Origin: Rhodococcus yananensis
Lineage (GTDB): Bacteria; Actinomycetota; Actinomycetes; Mycobacteriales; Mycobacteriaceae
DNA: 54,141 bases
Assembly (NCBI RefSeq): GCF_020515525.1
Contig: NZ_JAIYEP010000026.1
Coordinates: forward strand, 1 to 54,141
Direction: 5' to 3'
The notes under the pieces were generated by a model that had not been told where the DNA came from, made no database searches, and saw only the letters and a list, made by a program, of their open reading frames with translations. This document shows positions 16,530 through 25,432 of this stretch, one piece after another. Within the stretch, counting starts at the first letter, position 1. Each line of letters starts with the position of its first letter. Made by a program: the position numbers and the translations under genes.

Positions 16530-17273
16530 TCAGCCGAAGAGGCCGCAGGCCGACTGCTGGTCCTGCTCGGCGGTCGCCGGCGGAAGTGTGAACTGTCCCC
16601 CCTCGAGGGTGAGCTGCACACCGGAGTCGGACACGTGGACCTCGGTGGCCCGCATACCCAGTGGGTACTGCTGCAGGCCCGAGGTGAGGATGTCGACGAC
16701 ACCGTCCACGAGCGCGGTGGGAATGCCGAGCCCGAGCACCGACGCGTCGGTGGTCTCGACCGAGACGACCCCGGTCGTGATCACCGGGCGGACCGTGAAC
16801 TCGGCCAGCCCCGCCCCGCCGACCGTGAAGGTGAGGGTGCCGGCGTCGCCGTCCGCGGTCACGTCCGTGATCAGAGCGCCCACGGGCTGGCCCTGCACGG
16901 TCTCGAGGATTCCGGCGGTGGGCCAGTCGACCTCCGCCCGCGAACTCCCGATCGTTCCGGAGCTGTCGGCGCTCTGTGTCAGATCCACGTCGCGGACCTC
17001 GGCGTGCACCTGCATCTGCTGGGCGGGACCGAACGCGGTGTCGTCGCTGTCGAGGGTGACGGACGGAACCTGCCGGTCGAGGAACTGGAGCAATACCGGT
17101 TTCCAGCTCAGGTCCACGTCCACTCCGGTTCCGAGTTCGCTCTCGAACGACTGGGCCAGACAGGTGGTGGCACGGATGCGGACGTAGACCTCCGCACCGA
17201 CGAGGACGGCGACGAGCGCGGCGACGAGAACGACCGCGATCGTGGTGAGGCGATTCCGCTTTCGTTGCGTCAT
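16530..17273 (-). CDS. DUF2993 (LmeA-like) exported protein
   Basis: 247 residues with an uncleaved signal anchor (about 9-30) after a basic start, then a beta-rich extracytoplasmic domain typical of DUF2993, the family containing the mycobacterial mannan-elongation factor LmeA. It corresponds in position to Rv0479c. Two cysteines remain, C38 near the start (ATTCLAQ) and one at the end (QSACGLFG). Role is probably in envelope lipid or glycan handling (inference). An AACAAT hexamer six bases before the ATG could be a leaderless -10. Confidence 0.85.
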   Translation of the reverse strand: MTQRKRNRLTTIAVVLVAALVAVLVGAEVYVRIRATTCLAQSFESELGTGVDVDLSWKPVLLQFLDRQVPSVTLDSDDTAFGPAQQMQVHAEVRDVDLTQSADSSGTIGSSRAEVDWPTAGILETVQGQPVGALITDVTADGDAGTLTFTVGGAGLAEFTVRPVITTGVVSVETTDASVLGLGIPTALVDGVVDILTSGLQQYPLGMRATEVHVSDSGVQLTLEGGQFTLPPATAEQDQQSACGLFG

Positions 17274-17362
17274 GGGGCGATTGTTCCGGAGAACCCTGAA
17301 AATCTTCTGAGTGGACGCGCCGCAACCGACACAATCATGTGAGATGAAACACAGTCGTTCGG

Positions 17363-17368
17363 TAGTGT
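17363..17368 (+). promoter_or_regulatory. -10 box TAGTGT before the AbiEi-like gene
   Basis: TAGTGT is followed by seven bases and then the ATG at 17376, with no Shine-Dalgarno sequence; predicts a leaderless mRNA. Confidence 0.45.
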
Positions 17369-17375
17369 TGGCTGC

Positions 17376-17993
17376 ATGACAGGGTGGACGGATTCAGAGT
17401 ACGGCGCATTCGGGCGGGCCGACGCCGACGAGCTCCTGCGACGCCTCGCCGTCATGCAGGCCGGCTTCTTCACCGCACGTCAGGCGATCGCGCACGGCAT
17501 CGCTTCCGACGAATTCAATCTCCGGATCGAGTCGGGTCGATGGGTGCGTGTCGAGAACGAGCTGTTCCGGCTCGCGGGCAGCGTCCCGACGAAATTCGAC
17601 GAGTTCGCGCAGTGGTGCGCCTGGTACGAGGGGGCCGCGGTGGTCTCCCATCAGAGTGCCGCCGACCTGCACGGGATGGGGCACCTGCAACCCCGGTTCC
17701 TGCACCTGTCGACGGTCGACCAGCGCACGGTGCCGAGCAACAGGCTCGCGCTGCACCACCGGGAACTCTCCGACAGCGACGTCGAGGCGGTGGGATGCTT
17801 CCGGGTGACCACACCGGCGCGTACCGCCGTCGACCTCGCTGCCGGTGGCGTGTCGCAGGAGGTTCTCGACGAACTGGTCGGTGACGCCATCACCCTCGGG
17901 CGTGTCGACTCCGAAGGGTTGCACGCCGCCGTCGCCGGGCAACCCGCGGCCGTCGCCGATCGGATCGAACTGGCGTTGCTCGCCGCGGGCTGA
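17376..17993 (+). CDS. AbiEi-type antitoxin-domain protein, orphan
   Basis: 205 residues. The N-terminal winged helix (LLRRLAVMQAGFFTARQAIAHGIASDEFNLRIESGRWVRVENELFRLAG) is the AbiEi antitoxin_4 type, and AQWCAWYEGAAVVSHQSAADLHGMGHLQP follows as in many actinobacterial relatives. No AbiEii nucleotidyltransferase toxin is encoded on either side, so this is probably a stand-alone regulator or an orphan rather than a working type IV toxin-antitoxin system. Confidence 0.78.
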   Translation: MTGWTDSEYGAFGRADADELLRRLAVMQAGFFTARQAIAHGIASDEFNLRIESGRWVRVENELFRLAGSVPTKFDEFAQWCAWYEGAAVVSHQSAADLHGMGHLQPRFLHLSTVDQRTVPSNRLALHHRELSDSDVEAVGCFRVTTPARTAVDLAAGGVSQEVLDELVGDAITLGRVDSEGLHAAVAGQPAAVADRIELALLAAG

Positions 17994-18060
17994 CCGCTCG
18001 TCGCCGCGGACCGGGTCGCGGCTGCCGGGAACATCGCGGGTGGCCGGGAACACCGAGCAG

Positions 18061-18837
18061 TCAGGCGGGTGCGACCGCATCCCACGGCACGGTGAGCACG
18101 CAGTCGCGTATGCGTCGGCGGGGCCGACGCACCGGGATGCCCTGGGTTGCCAGCAGGTCCAGCGCCGCCCGCCACCGCACTCGCGGACCGAACACGGACT
18201 GCGGGGCGACCGTCGCCCACGCGCGGTCCGCCGCCTGCAGCAACTCGTGGATCGGTTCCCCCGGCACGTTGTGGTGGATCAGAGCCTTCGGCAGCCTCTC
18301 CGCCAGATCGGAGGGGCGCTCGGAGTGGAATGGGCTCCACGCCAACGTCAGTGTTCGCGGGCCGTGCTCGTCGAGCAGCACCCACGCGCATCGTCGGCCC
18401 AGTTCGTCGCACGTTCCGTCGACGATCCGCCCACCCGGCGCGAGGCCCGCGCGCAACCGCGCCCAGGCCGGTGCCACCGCCTCCTCCGGGTACTGGCGCA
18501 ACACGTTGAACGCCCGGATCAGCACCGGGCGCAATCCCGCCAGTTCGAACCCGCCGCGCGCGAACTCCACGCCCTCGCGGCCCGGCACCACCCGCTCCGG
18601 ATCGATCTCGAGTCCCACCATCCGCAGATCGGGCCGCACGGTGCGCAGGCGCGCCGCGAACTCGAGCGTCGTCGTGGGCATCGCGCCGTACCCCAGATCG
18701 ACCACGAGCGGATCGGGGGCGTCGGCGAGGACACGTGCGACGTCGGGATCGTGCATCGCCCACCGGTCGCTGCGTCGCAGCCGGTTGATGCCGGTCGTGC
18801 CGCGGGTCACGACACCCACGGGGTGCTCCGTTCTCAC
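18061..18837 (-). CDS. Class I SAM-dependent methyltransferase-like protein
   Basis: 258 residues. A Rossmann-type motif I is seen as LVVDLGYGAMPTTTLEFAARL, with the acidic residue of motif II in MVGLEIDPERV, which suggests S-adenosylmethionine binding. The C-terminal half is Arg-rich and substrate is unknown. The start is GTG 18837, seven bases after the stop of the DUF2505 gene upstream, so they probably form an operon. Confidence 0.8.
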   Translation of the reverse strand: MRTEHPVGVVTRGTTGINRLRRSDRWAMHDPDVARVLADAPDPLVVDLGYGAMPTTTLEFAARLRTVRPDLRMVGLEIDPERVVPGREGVEFARGGFELAGLRPVLIRAFNVLRQYPEEAVAPAWARLRAGLAPGGRIVDGTCDELGRRCAWVLLDEHGPRTLTLAWSPFHSERPSDLAERLPKALIHHNVPGEPIHELLQAADRAWATVAPQSVFGPRVRWRAALDLLATQGIPVRRPRRRIRDCVLTVPWDAVAPA

Positions 18838-18844
18838 GGGGCCG

Positions 18845-19345
18845 TCACCCGCGGTCGAGCCAGCCCGCGGTGATCGCGGCCTCCGCGGTGAACACGTCGA
18901 CGAGATTGTCGAGCATCAGTTCTTCGAGTTTTCCGCCCACGAACGGCAGGTTCACCTTCGCCTCCGACGCCGTGCGCAGCACGGCACCTCCGTCCGACGC
19001 GAACAGCGTCATCGTCCCGGTGAGGCTGCCCGGTCCACCGGGGATCGTCGCTTCGTAGTGGCCGGTGGCCTGCGTGTCGAACGGGCCGTAGCTCTCGCGA
19101 CGGGTGATGATCAGGTCGCTGCGCATCACCGTCTTCGCGATGTCGGGAAGCGCGGACAGCGGCAGAACATGGTGCAGCACGAGTTCGACGCCGGATTCAC
19201 CGACGGTGAACTCCTCCAGACGGTTCTCCGAGTACTTGCGCATCTCGGTGATGCGCGCTTCCCAATGGCGACGGTCCGACAGCGCCGCGTACACCAGTTC
19301 CGGGGAGTGCCGGAACCGTGCGGAGAACTCCTTGCGTCGTGCCAC
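18845..19345 (-). CDS. DUF2505 protein, copy 1
   Basis: 166 residues, SRPBCC-like fold predicted for DUF2505: FSARFRHSPELVYAALSDRRHWEARI at the start and a C-terminal helix GKLEELMLDNLVDVFTAEAAITAGWL. Family function is unknown; such folds bind hydrophobic ligands. The corresponding mycobacterial locus (Rv0481c) carries one copy as I recall; here a second copy lies upstream on the same strand. Confidence 0.85.
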   Translation of the reverse strand: MARRKEFSARFRHSPELVYAALSDRRHWEARITEMRKYSENRLEEFTVGESGVELVLHHVLPLSALPDIAKTVMRSDLIITRRESYGPFDTQATGHYEATIPGGPGSLTGTMTLFASDGGAVLRTASEAKVNLPFVGGKLEELMLDNLVDVFTAEAAITAGWLDRG

Positions 19346-19430
19346 GGCAGGCCAGGGTACCGACCCGGCCGGGGCACGACGAAATCACGCCGCGCGGATC
19401 AGGCCGGGCAGGGTTCGACCCGGGCCGGGA

Positions 19431-19940
19431 TCACCCCGGGTACGAGCCGTCCAACCAGTCGGCGGTGAATCGCTGTTCCGCGTCGAACAGTCCGACGAGT
19501 TCGTCGACGATCATCGCCTCGATCTTCGAACCGAGGAACGGGATCTTCACCTCCACGGATCCCTCGGTCACCACCGTGGATCCGGTTTCGTCGGAGGTCA
19601 GCGACAGGGTGCCCTCCACTTTGCCCGGCATGCCCTCGACGCCGGCGGAGAACCTGCCGCGCGCGCGGTCGCCGTCGATGCGTTCCCACTTCTCGGTGCG
19701 GTGGATGATGAGGTCGCCGGGGCGGATGCTCGTCACGACGCTCGGGAGGTGTTCCTCGGCGATGGCCTGTCGCAGCGTCAGGTCGATCGTGCCGTCCCCT
19801 GCGGACGCGTCCTCGATCTCGGCTCCCGGTCCGCCGACCTCGGCGAGCCGCATCCGCCAGTACGCGGGGTCGACGAACGCCGCGTGCACCTCCGCCGGTG
19901 TCGCCGTGTAGTGCGCAGAGTGGTCGATAGGGCTACCCAT
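19431..19940 (-). CDS. DUF2505 protein, copy 2
   Basis: 169 residues, same architecture as the neighbour ([23 protein letters not shown]-terminal [27 protein letters not shown]) but clearly diverged, so an old duplication. I use the ATG at 19940 because a TAGCGT -10 (minus strand, 19948-19953) ends seven bases upstream, implying a leaderless transcript that starts in the 23-base gap before murB. Confidence 0.85.
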   Translation of the reverse strand: MGSPIDHSAHYTATPAEVHAAFVDPAYWRMRLAEVGGPGAEIEDASAGDGTIDLTLRQAIAEEHLPSVVTSIRPGDLIIHRTEKWERIDGDRARGRFSAGVEGMPGKVEGTLSLTSDETGSTVVTEGSVEVKIPFLGSKIEAMIVDELVGLFDAEQRFTADWLDGSYPG

Positions 19941-19963
19941 GTCCGGCACGCTACCGTTTGCAC
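19941..19963. promoter_or_regulatory. Overlapping divergent -10 boxes of DUF2505 and murB
   Basis: In the 23 bases between the two start codons, the minus-strand -10 TAGCGT (19948-19953) and the plus-strand -10 TACCGT (19952-19957) share two bases. Each is 6-7 bases from its start codon. Only one polymerase could open this DNA at a time. Confidence 0.55.
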
Positions 19964-21058
19964 GTGTCCGATCCACGCTTATGTGCCCGGCTCGCCGATG
20001 CGGGCGCCGTCGTCACCGAGAACGTTCCCCTGTCGACGTTGACGACCCTCCGGCTGGGGGGCCCCGCACGCTACGTCGCCGACTGCTCCACCACCGACGT
20101 TCTCGTCGACGTCATTCGTCTCCTCGACACCGATCGGGTTCCGGTGCTCGTCGTCGCCGGTGGCTCGAACCTGGTGGTCGGCGACGACGGGTTCGACGGT
20201 GTCGCCGTCCGCATCTCGACGCGCGCGGTCGACCTCGACGGTGCCGTGGTGCGCAGCGACGCCGGCGCGGTGTGGGACGACGTGGTGGCCCGCACCGTCG
20301 CTGCGGGACTCGGCGGCCTCGAATGCCTCTCGGGGATCCCCGGCTCCGCCGGCGCCACACCGGTACAGAACGTGGGTGCCTACGGTGTCGAGGTCGGCTC
20401 GGTCCTGCGGCGTGTCCGCCTGCTCGACCGCCGCACCGGTACCGACGGCTGGGTGGGGCCGGAGGCACTCGGCCTCGGTTACCGCACCAGCGTGCTCAAG
20501 CATTCCGACGATGCGCTCGTCCTCGAAGTGGAGTTCGACGTACGGGCCGACGGGGAGAGCGAACCCCTCGCGTACCGCGAACTCGCCGCGCGGTTGGGTG
20601 CCGACGAGGGGGAGCGCCGACCCGCCGCCCAGGTCCGCGACCACGTCCTCGACCTGCGGCGCGGCAAGGGAATGGTGCTCGACGCCGCCGACCACGACAC
20701 GTGGAGCGCCGGATCGTTCTTCACCAATCCCGTCGTGCCGGACGATCGGTTGCCCGCGGTGCTCGCCGCGATCGAGCAGCGCGTCGGCGCGGACACGCAC
20801 GTGCCGAAGTACCCCGCGGTCGGCGGCACGAAACTGTCGGCGGGATGGCTCATCGAACGGGCCGGCTTCGTCAAAGGTTTTCCCGGTGAGGACGCGCCCG
20901 CACGACTGTCGACGAAACACACCCTCGCGTTGACGAACCGTGGAACGGCGACGACCGCCGATCTCGTCGCCCTGGCCCGCGAGGTTCGTGACGGCGTGGA
21001 GGACGTCTTCGGCGTGCGGCTGCGTCCGGAACCGGTGACCGTCGGCTGCGTCGTGTGA
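19964..21058 (+). CDS. murB: UDP-N-acetylenolpyruvoylglucosamine reductase
   Basis: FAD/NADPH enzyme making UDP-N-acetylmuramic acid for peptidoglycan. 364 residues, type I MurB. Seen: the FAD-binding [41 protein letters not shown], catalytic Ser in [11 protein letters not shown], and the C-terminal LRPEPVTVG with the expected glutamate. GTG 19964 chosen because it sits six bases after a TACCGT -10 and matches the family N-terminus; a TTG two codons earlier is unlikely. Confidence 0.96.
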   Translation: MSDPRLCARLADAGAVVTENVPLSTLTTLRLGGPARYVADCSTTDVLVDVIRLLDTDRVPVLVVAGGSNLVVGDDGFDGVAVRISTRAVDLDGAVVRSDAGAVWDDVVARTVAAGLGGLECLSGIPGSAGATPVQNVGAYGVEVGSVLRRVRLLDRRTGTDGWVGPEALGLGYRTSVLKHSDDALVLEVEFDVRADGESEPLAYRELAARLGADEGERRPAAQVRDHVLDLRRGKGMVLDAADHDTWSAGSFFTNPVVPDDRLPAVLAAIEQRVGADTHVPKYPAVGGTKLSAGWLIERAGFVKGFPGEDAPARLSTKHTLALTNRGTATTADLVALAREVRDGVEDVFGVRLRPEPVTVGCVV

Positions 21059-21082
21059 ACCGACCGCGCGTGCCGCGGTGGG

Positions 21083-22117
21083 TCACCAACGGTTGTGCAC
21101 CACTTCCGCGAAACCGAGGAGATCGCCGATCTCGAGGCGGGTGCCGTCGTCGAGCAGGACGTGACCGGTGAACCGGCCGAACACCTGATGTTGATCGGAT
21201 CGCAACACCAGCGCGTTCACGTCGGCGGCGCGGTCGAGTACGGGCGCGAAGTCCATCTCGAACCGGCCGTCGCTGCTGGTGAACCGCCAGGGTGCGCCGT
21301 CGAACGTGCCGGCGGGACGGTGGAAGTGCACGCGGTCGAGTTTGTGGGCGATGCCGTCGTGGAACAGCATGTTCTCCGTGGCCGAGGTGGTGTCGCCGAA
21401 CCCGTGGCCGATGTTGAATCCGAACGGCACCCCGTCGAGCAACCCGGACGCGGAACCCCAGTACCAGGTGTTGTCGTACGTCCACACCCCGCGACCCCAG
21501 TCGAACACCCCGAACGCCGATTCCGGCAGGAACTCGCGGGTGTGGCCGCCGACCGTGAGCGACCCTCGCGCGGCCAAGCAGTTGATCTTCTGGTTGTAGT
21601 AGAACGCCCTCGGTGCACGGGGGAACGGTGTGGCGATCACCATGCGATCGGCCTCCGGCTGTGCCAGCACCAGTTCGCCGGCGATGCCCCGGCCACCGTC
21701 GAATCCGGGATGCTCGACGATCAGGCGGCGGGCACCGTCCTCGTGTCGGAACTCGATCCGCATCGCACCTCGGTGCGCCACCACGTCGCCCGCGTCGGCG
21801 CTCGCGGGCATCCGCATCCGTCCGCGGGGGAACGGCACCAGTTTGTTCTCGGTGATCTCCGTGCGGCCGGTGAGATCCAGCCAGCTCACCCCGAGCAGCC
21901 CCATGTACCCGTTGTCGGCGACGGTCAGCGCCACTCCGTACGGCCCGGACGGGCCGTCGGACAGGACACAGTAGTAGTCCCACTCCTTGATCCGCAGCCG
22001 CGGCGCCGCGACCTGCGACCGTCCGTACGCGCGTACCTCACCGGTGGCCCATCCCGCCTGGGCGAGGACACCGTCGGCGTCCAGCAGCGGGCCGCGCGAC
22101 AGACGTTGTTGCTGCAT
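21083..22117 (-). CDS. DUF2804 family protein
   Basis: 344-residue soluble protein. DUF2804 hallmarks: RIKEWDYYCVLSDG near the start, then AFYYNQKINCLAARGSL, FGVFDWGRGVWTYDNTWYWGSASG and FGFNIGHGFGDTTSATENM. The fold is predicted to be a lipocalin-like beta-barrel pair; function unknown. It lies 11 bases downstream of the SDR gene on the same strand, so a two-gene operon with it is likely. Confidence 0.88.
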   Translation of the reverse strand: MQQQRLSRGPLLDADGVLAQAGWATGEVRAYGRSQVAAPRLRIKEWDYYCVLSDGPSGPYGVALTVADNGYMGLLGVSWLDLTGRTEITENKLVPFPRGRMRMPASADAGDVVAHRGAMRIEFRHEDGARRLIVEHPGFDGGRGIAGELVLAQPEADRMVIATPFPRAPRAFYYNQKINCLAARGSLTVGGHTREFLPESAFGVFDWGRGVWTYDNTWYWGSASGLLDGVPFGFNIGHGFGDTTSATENMLFHDGIAHKLDRVHFHRPAGTFDGAPWRFTSSDGRFEMDFAPVLDRAADVNALVLRSDQHQVFGRFTGHVLLDDGTRLEIGDLLGFAEVVHNRW

Positions 22118-22128
22118 ACCCGGCGAGC

Positions 22129-22887
22129 CTACTTCGGTGGGTTCGCGGTGCGGTGGAAACGACCGGCCGACGCCTGATCGCGCGGTTTGACGATGATCTG
22201 GTCCAGGTTCACGTGCGACGGGCGGGACGCGACGAACCCGACGATCTCGGCGATGTCCTGCGCGACGAGCGGCGTGATGCCCTCGTACACCTTGTCGGCA
22301 CGCTCCTGATCACCCTCGAACCGCACGAGCGAGAACTCGGTCTCCACTGCGCCCGGCGCGATCTCCGTGAGCCGGACCGGCCGACCGAGCAGTTCGCCGC
22401 GCAACGTCCGGTGCAGCACCGCCTGCGCGTGCTTGGCGGAGGTGTAGCCCGCACCGTTGTCGTACGCCTCGAACGCCGCGACCGAGGTGATGGTGACGAT
22501 CAGTCCGTCGCCGGAGGCGATGAGTTCGGGCAGCAGCGCCCGGGTGATGCGCATGGTGCCGATGACGTTGGTCTCCCACATCCACCGCCAGTCGTCCTCC
22601 ACGGCGTCTGCGACGGTGGCGAGTCCCTTCGCACCGCCCGCGTTGTTGACCAGCACGTCGACGCGCGGCAGCACCGTGGTGAACGCCTCGACCGAGTCCT
22701 CGTCCGTCACGTCGAGCGGGAGTGCGGTACCGCCGATCTCGTCGGCGAGGGCCTGCAGTCGGTCGAGTCGCCGCGCGCCGACGACGACGTGATAGCCCTG
22801 GGCGGCCAGGGTGCGGGCGGTCGCCTCTCCGATGCCGGAGGACGCGCCGGTGACGACGGCGATGCGGGAATCGGCGGAAATACTCAT
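22129..22887 (-). CDS. Short-chain dehydrogenase/reductase (Rv0484c-like)
   Basis: 252 residues, classical SDR. Cofactor motif TGASSGIGEATA, structural NNAGGAKG, and catalytic Ser in TITSVAAFEAYDNGAGYTSAKHA with the Tyr-x3-Lys (YTSAK). Similar to the YdfG/serine 3-dehydrogenase type that prefers NADP. Substrate unknown. Start ATG 22887; an upstream in-frame extension is not conserved. It is divergent from the ROK regulator across a 355-base gap. Confidence 0.92.
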   Translation of the reverse strand: MSISADSRIAVVTGASSGIGEATARTLAAQGYHVVVGARRLDRLQALADEIGGTALPLDVTDEDSVEAFTTVLPRVDVLVNNAGGAKGLATVADAVEDDWRWMWETNVIGTMRITRALLPELIASGDGLIVTITSVAAFEAYDNGAGYTSAKHAQAVLHRTLRGELLGRPVRLTEIAPGAVETEFSLVRFEGDQERADKVYEGITPLVAQDIAEIVGFVASRPSHVNLDQIIVKPRDQASAGRFHRTANPPK

Positions 22888-23242
22888 GTCGTCGATCGTA
22901 GATCCGGCGGGGTCACGGTGCCGGTCGCACCGGTGCACCCGCAGATTCACCCGTGAGTTGAGGAGAATTCGGAGCGTGACGTAGCGTCGCGCCATGTCGC
23001 CGAGCCGTCTCGCCCCGCGGGTCACGTACGTGACCGCCGCGCTGGGCGCACGGCTGCCTCTGGCACGCGAACTCTGTTGTCGCCGCTGCGGAATGTAGAA
23101 CCGCGCCGACCCGACCACTCGGACACTCCGTCCCCGCCCGTCGCGGATGTCGTGGTTCGACGCGTCGATGCCCCAGTCGTGCACACCCCGGAACCGTCGA
23201 GGCGCCCCTCGTGTTCCGGGTCGAGTCGCAAGGAACCGGACC
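22888..23242. other. 355-bp gap between SDR and ROK genes
   Basis: No gene is convincing here. The one clear element is the perfect 16-bp palindrome GGTCACGTACGTGACC at 23020-23035. Otherwise the stretch is ordinary GC-rich DNA with no obvious hairpin terminator. Confidence 0.5.
23020..23035. promoter_or_regulatory. Perfect 16-bp palindrome, candidate operator
   Basis: GGTCACGTACGTGACC is a perfect dyad placed between the divergent SDR and ROK-family regulator genes, a usual place for an autoregulatory operator. Which protein binds it is not known. Confidence 0.45.
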
Positions 23243-24544
23243 GTGTCCACACCCACTGTGCCCCGATCGCTCTTCCCTTCCACCGTGTCCCGGTCCGGTG
23301 CGGGCCGCACCCGTTCGGGTCGCACCGGCCCGCCCGGAGCCTCCGCGGGCCGGCCTCCGCGGATCGTCGCACCCGACCTGAGGGTCGCCGACGGCGCGGC
23401 GGGCGTGGTCTTCCGGGCCGCAGCGAACCGCGGCCCCCTCGCCCGTGATCACATCGCGAAGCTGACCGGGCTGAGCACCGCGACGGTCAACCGACAGGTG
23501 TCGTCGCTGCTCGACGTCGGGTTGCTCCGTGAACGCGCCGGCCTGACCGAGCCGGGTGCGGTCGGGCGCCCGCGCATCCCCATCGAAGTCGATCACGAGC
23601 GCTACCTCACCGTCGGCATCCACATCGGTGCCGTCACCACCGGCATCGTCGCCGTCGACCTGCGGGGTCGCATCCTCGCCGGCGTCGAGATTCCCACCCC
23701 GACCGGAGATCAGGACACAGCGCTCACCACCATCGCGTCCGCCGCGGTCACGTTCGTGTCGCGGTGGCACCGCCGCACTCCACTGTGGTCGGGGGTCGCG
23801 CTCGGCGGCCGTGTCGATCCGGTCGCGGGAACCGCCGACCACCCTCGGTCGGGTTGGGTCGACGCCCCGGTCGGCGCGATCATCGGCGGCGGGCTGGGAC
23901 TGCCCGTGTCGGTGTCGGCGCACGTCGAGGCGATGGCCGCCGCCGAACTGCTGCTCACCCCCGACCGGGAGGCCGTCGCCGGGACCGGGACGGGTCTGTA
24001 CGTCTACGCGCGCGAAACGGTCGGTATCGCCCTCACCTTCGACGGAAAGGTGCACACGCCCAGGGGAGGTCCGGGCTCGATCGCGCATCTACCGACCGGG
24101 TCGTCCGCGCAGTGCCCGTGCGGTGCCGTCGGCTGCCTGGAAGCGACGGTCTCCGACCGGGCGACCGTCGAGAACGCGCAACGGCAAGGCGTTCTGGGCG
24201 AGGGAGATGCGTCGATCCGGGGGCTGTACGGACTGGCCCGCGACGGTTCCGCGGCCGCGCACGGACTGCTCGTCGAGCGCGCCACCGTGCTGGGGCGGAC
24301 CGTCGCTCTGCTCCGCGACCTGTTCAATCCCGATCGGGTCGTGCTCGGAGGCCAGGCATTCACCGAGTACCCGGCCGCGGTCGCGCACGTCGCGTCGGCA
24401 TTCGACCGCGCATCCACCCTGCCGGGCAAGGGAATCGGGGTCACGGCCTTCGGAAACAGGGTGCAGGCGTACGCGGCCGGCGCGGTGTCGCTGAGTTCGC
24501 TGTACTCCGATCCGCTCGGTGCGATGCGGCGGCGTGCGGTGTGA
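23243..24544 (+). CDS. ROK family transcriptional regulator (Rv0485-like)
   Basis: 433 residues: a Pro/Arg-rich N-terminal tail, a winged helix (LARDHIAKLTGLSTATVNRQVSSLLDVGLLRERAG, about 65-105) and a ROK sugar-kinase-like domain with the zinc motif CPCGAVGCLEA. The phosphate-binding loops expected of an active kinase are not obvious, so it is a regulator rather than a glucokinase. Start GTG 23243 with AAGGA eight bases upstream. In mycobacteria the orthologue lies next to the same SDR gene; regulation of that gene is a reasonable guess. Confidence 0.9.
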   Translation: MSTPTVPRSLFPSTVSRSGAGRTRSGRTGPPGASAGRPPRIVAPDLRVADGAAGVVFRAAANRGPLARDHIAKLTGLSTATVNRQVSSLLDVGLLRERAGLTEPGAVGRPRIPIEVDHERYLTVGIHIGAVTTGIVAVDLRGRILAGVEIPTPTGDQDTALTTIASAAVTFVSRWHRRTPLWSGVALGGRVDPVAGTADHPRSGWVDAPVGAIIGGGLGLPVSVSAHVEAMAAAELLLTPDREAVAGTGTGLYVYARETVGIALTFDGKVHTPRGGPGSIAHLPTGSSAQCPCGAVGCLEATVSDRATVENAQRQGVLGEGDASIRGLYGLARDGSAAAHGLLVERATVLGRTVALLRDLFNPDRVVLGGQAFTEYPAAVAHVASAFDRASTLPGKGIGVTAFGNRVQAYAAGAVSLSSLYSDPLGAMRRRAV

Positions 24545-24554
24545 CGGCGGTGTG

Positions 24555-25244
24555 TCAACCCGCGTAGGAGTCGAGCATCTCCTGCGGCAGCGGTTCCGTC
24601 ATCACCACCCGCGAATCCCAGACGTAGTCGATCACAGCGGGACCGCCCGACGGGCAGCAGTTCGCGTCGTCGTCCTCGAGCCAGCGGTACTGCACCGACA
24701 CCGTGTTTCCGTTGGTGCCGACCACGGTCGTGTAGGCGTATGCATCGGAGGTCGCGGTGCCCAGATAGGCCCCGTCGTGGAAGAACAGCACCTGCGACGG
24801 TGAACTCGCTGTTCCGCCGGGGGTTTCGGCCATGAGCCACACCAACTGCGGGCACGGCGCGAGCCCGTCGTAGGCGGCGCCGGCAACCCAGTCGTCACCG
24901 CCCGGGGCGGTCGCCCCGAGCGAGGCGAGTGCGGCGGTCGCGACGGGCGAGGACGGGTCCATGCACGGCCCGTCGACGACGGGGGCGGTCGCCGGGGCGG
25001 TGTCGTCCGCGGGGGTCGTGCGGGTCGTGTGGTCGGGCTCCGTTGCGGCGGTGGTGGAACGGGCCGCCGCGGTCTCGGTTGCTCGCGTGGTCTCGGTCGC
25101 GGGGGTGGTGGTGTCGGGCGCGACCGTGGTGGCCGACACGGGAGACGGGTTGTCCGTGGTGTTTCCGCCGTCGTCGCCGCATGCCGCGACGAGTAGGATG
25201 CCGGTCGCGAGCATCGCGGCCACGGTCAGGCGCTCGGTCGTCAC
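24555..25244 (-). CDS. LppP/LprE family lipoprotein
   Basis: 229 residues. Signal peptide with lipobox LLVAAC (Cys about 20), a long Thr/Ala/Pro-rich linker (about 30-90), then the LppP/LprE domain: CMDPSSPVATAALASL, YDGLAPCPQLVWLMAET, SSPSQVLFFHDGAYLGTATSDAYAYTTV and a final VVMTEPLP. The start GTG at 25244 has GGAG five bases upstream, better than the upstream in-frame ATG. It should be anchored to the outer face of the membrane; function unknown. Confidence 0.9.
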   Translation of the reverse strand: MTTERLTVAAMLATGILLVAACGDDGGNTTDNPSPVSATTVAPDTTTPATETTRATETAAARSTTAATEPDHTTRTTPADDTAPATAPVVDGPCMDPSSPVATAALASLGATAPGGDDWVAGAAYDGLAPCPQLVWLMAETPGGTASSPSQVLFFHDGAYLGTATSDAYAYTTVVGTNGNTVSVQYRWLEDDDANCCPSGGPAVIDYVWDSRVVMTEPLPQEMLDSYAG

Positions 25245-25432
25245 GTTCGCTCCGTTCCACCGCGGCACGGTGCCGCGGTTCAGTAGGGTGCGTCGCACCC
25301 CGCGCGGAATCCGTTAGCGGCAGTAACCGATTCGTTACGACACTGGACGACGCACGACGTCGTCGCGCGGTGATCACAGCGCGGGAACACCGCGTTGTCG
25401 TCGATTCCGGTGCACGCACGGGGGTGGTGGGT

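Noticed and set aside
17376-17993. Type IV toxin-antitoxin locus
   Set aside because: Only the AbiEi-like antitoxin domain is present; no AbiEii toxin gene lies on either side.
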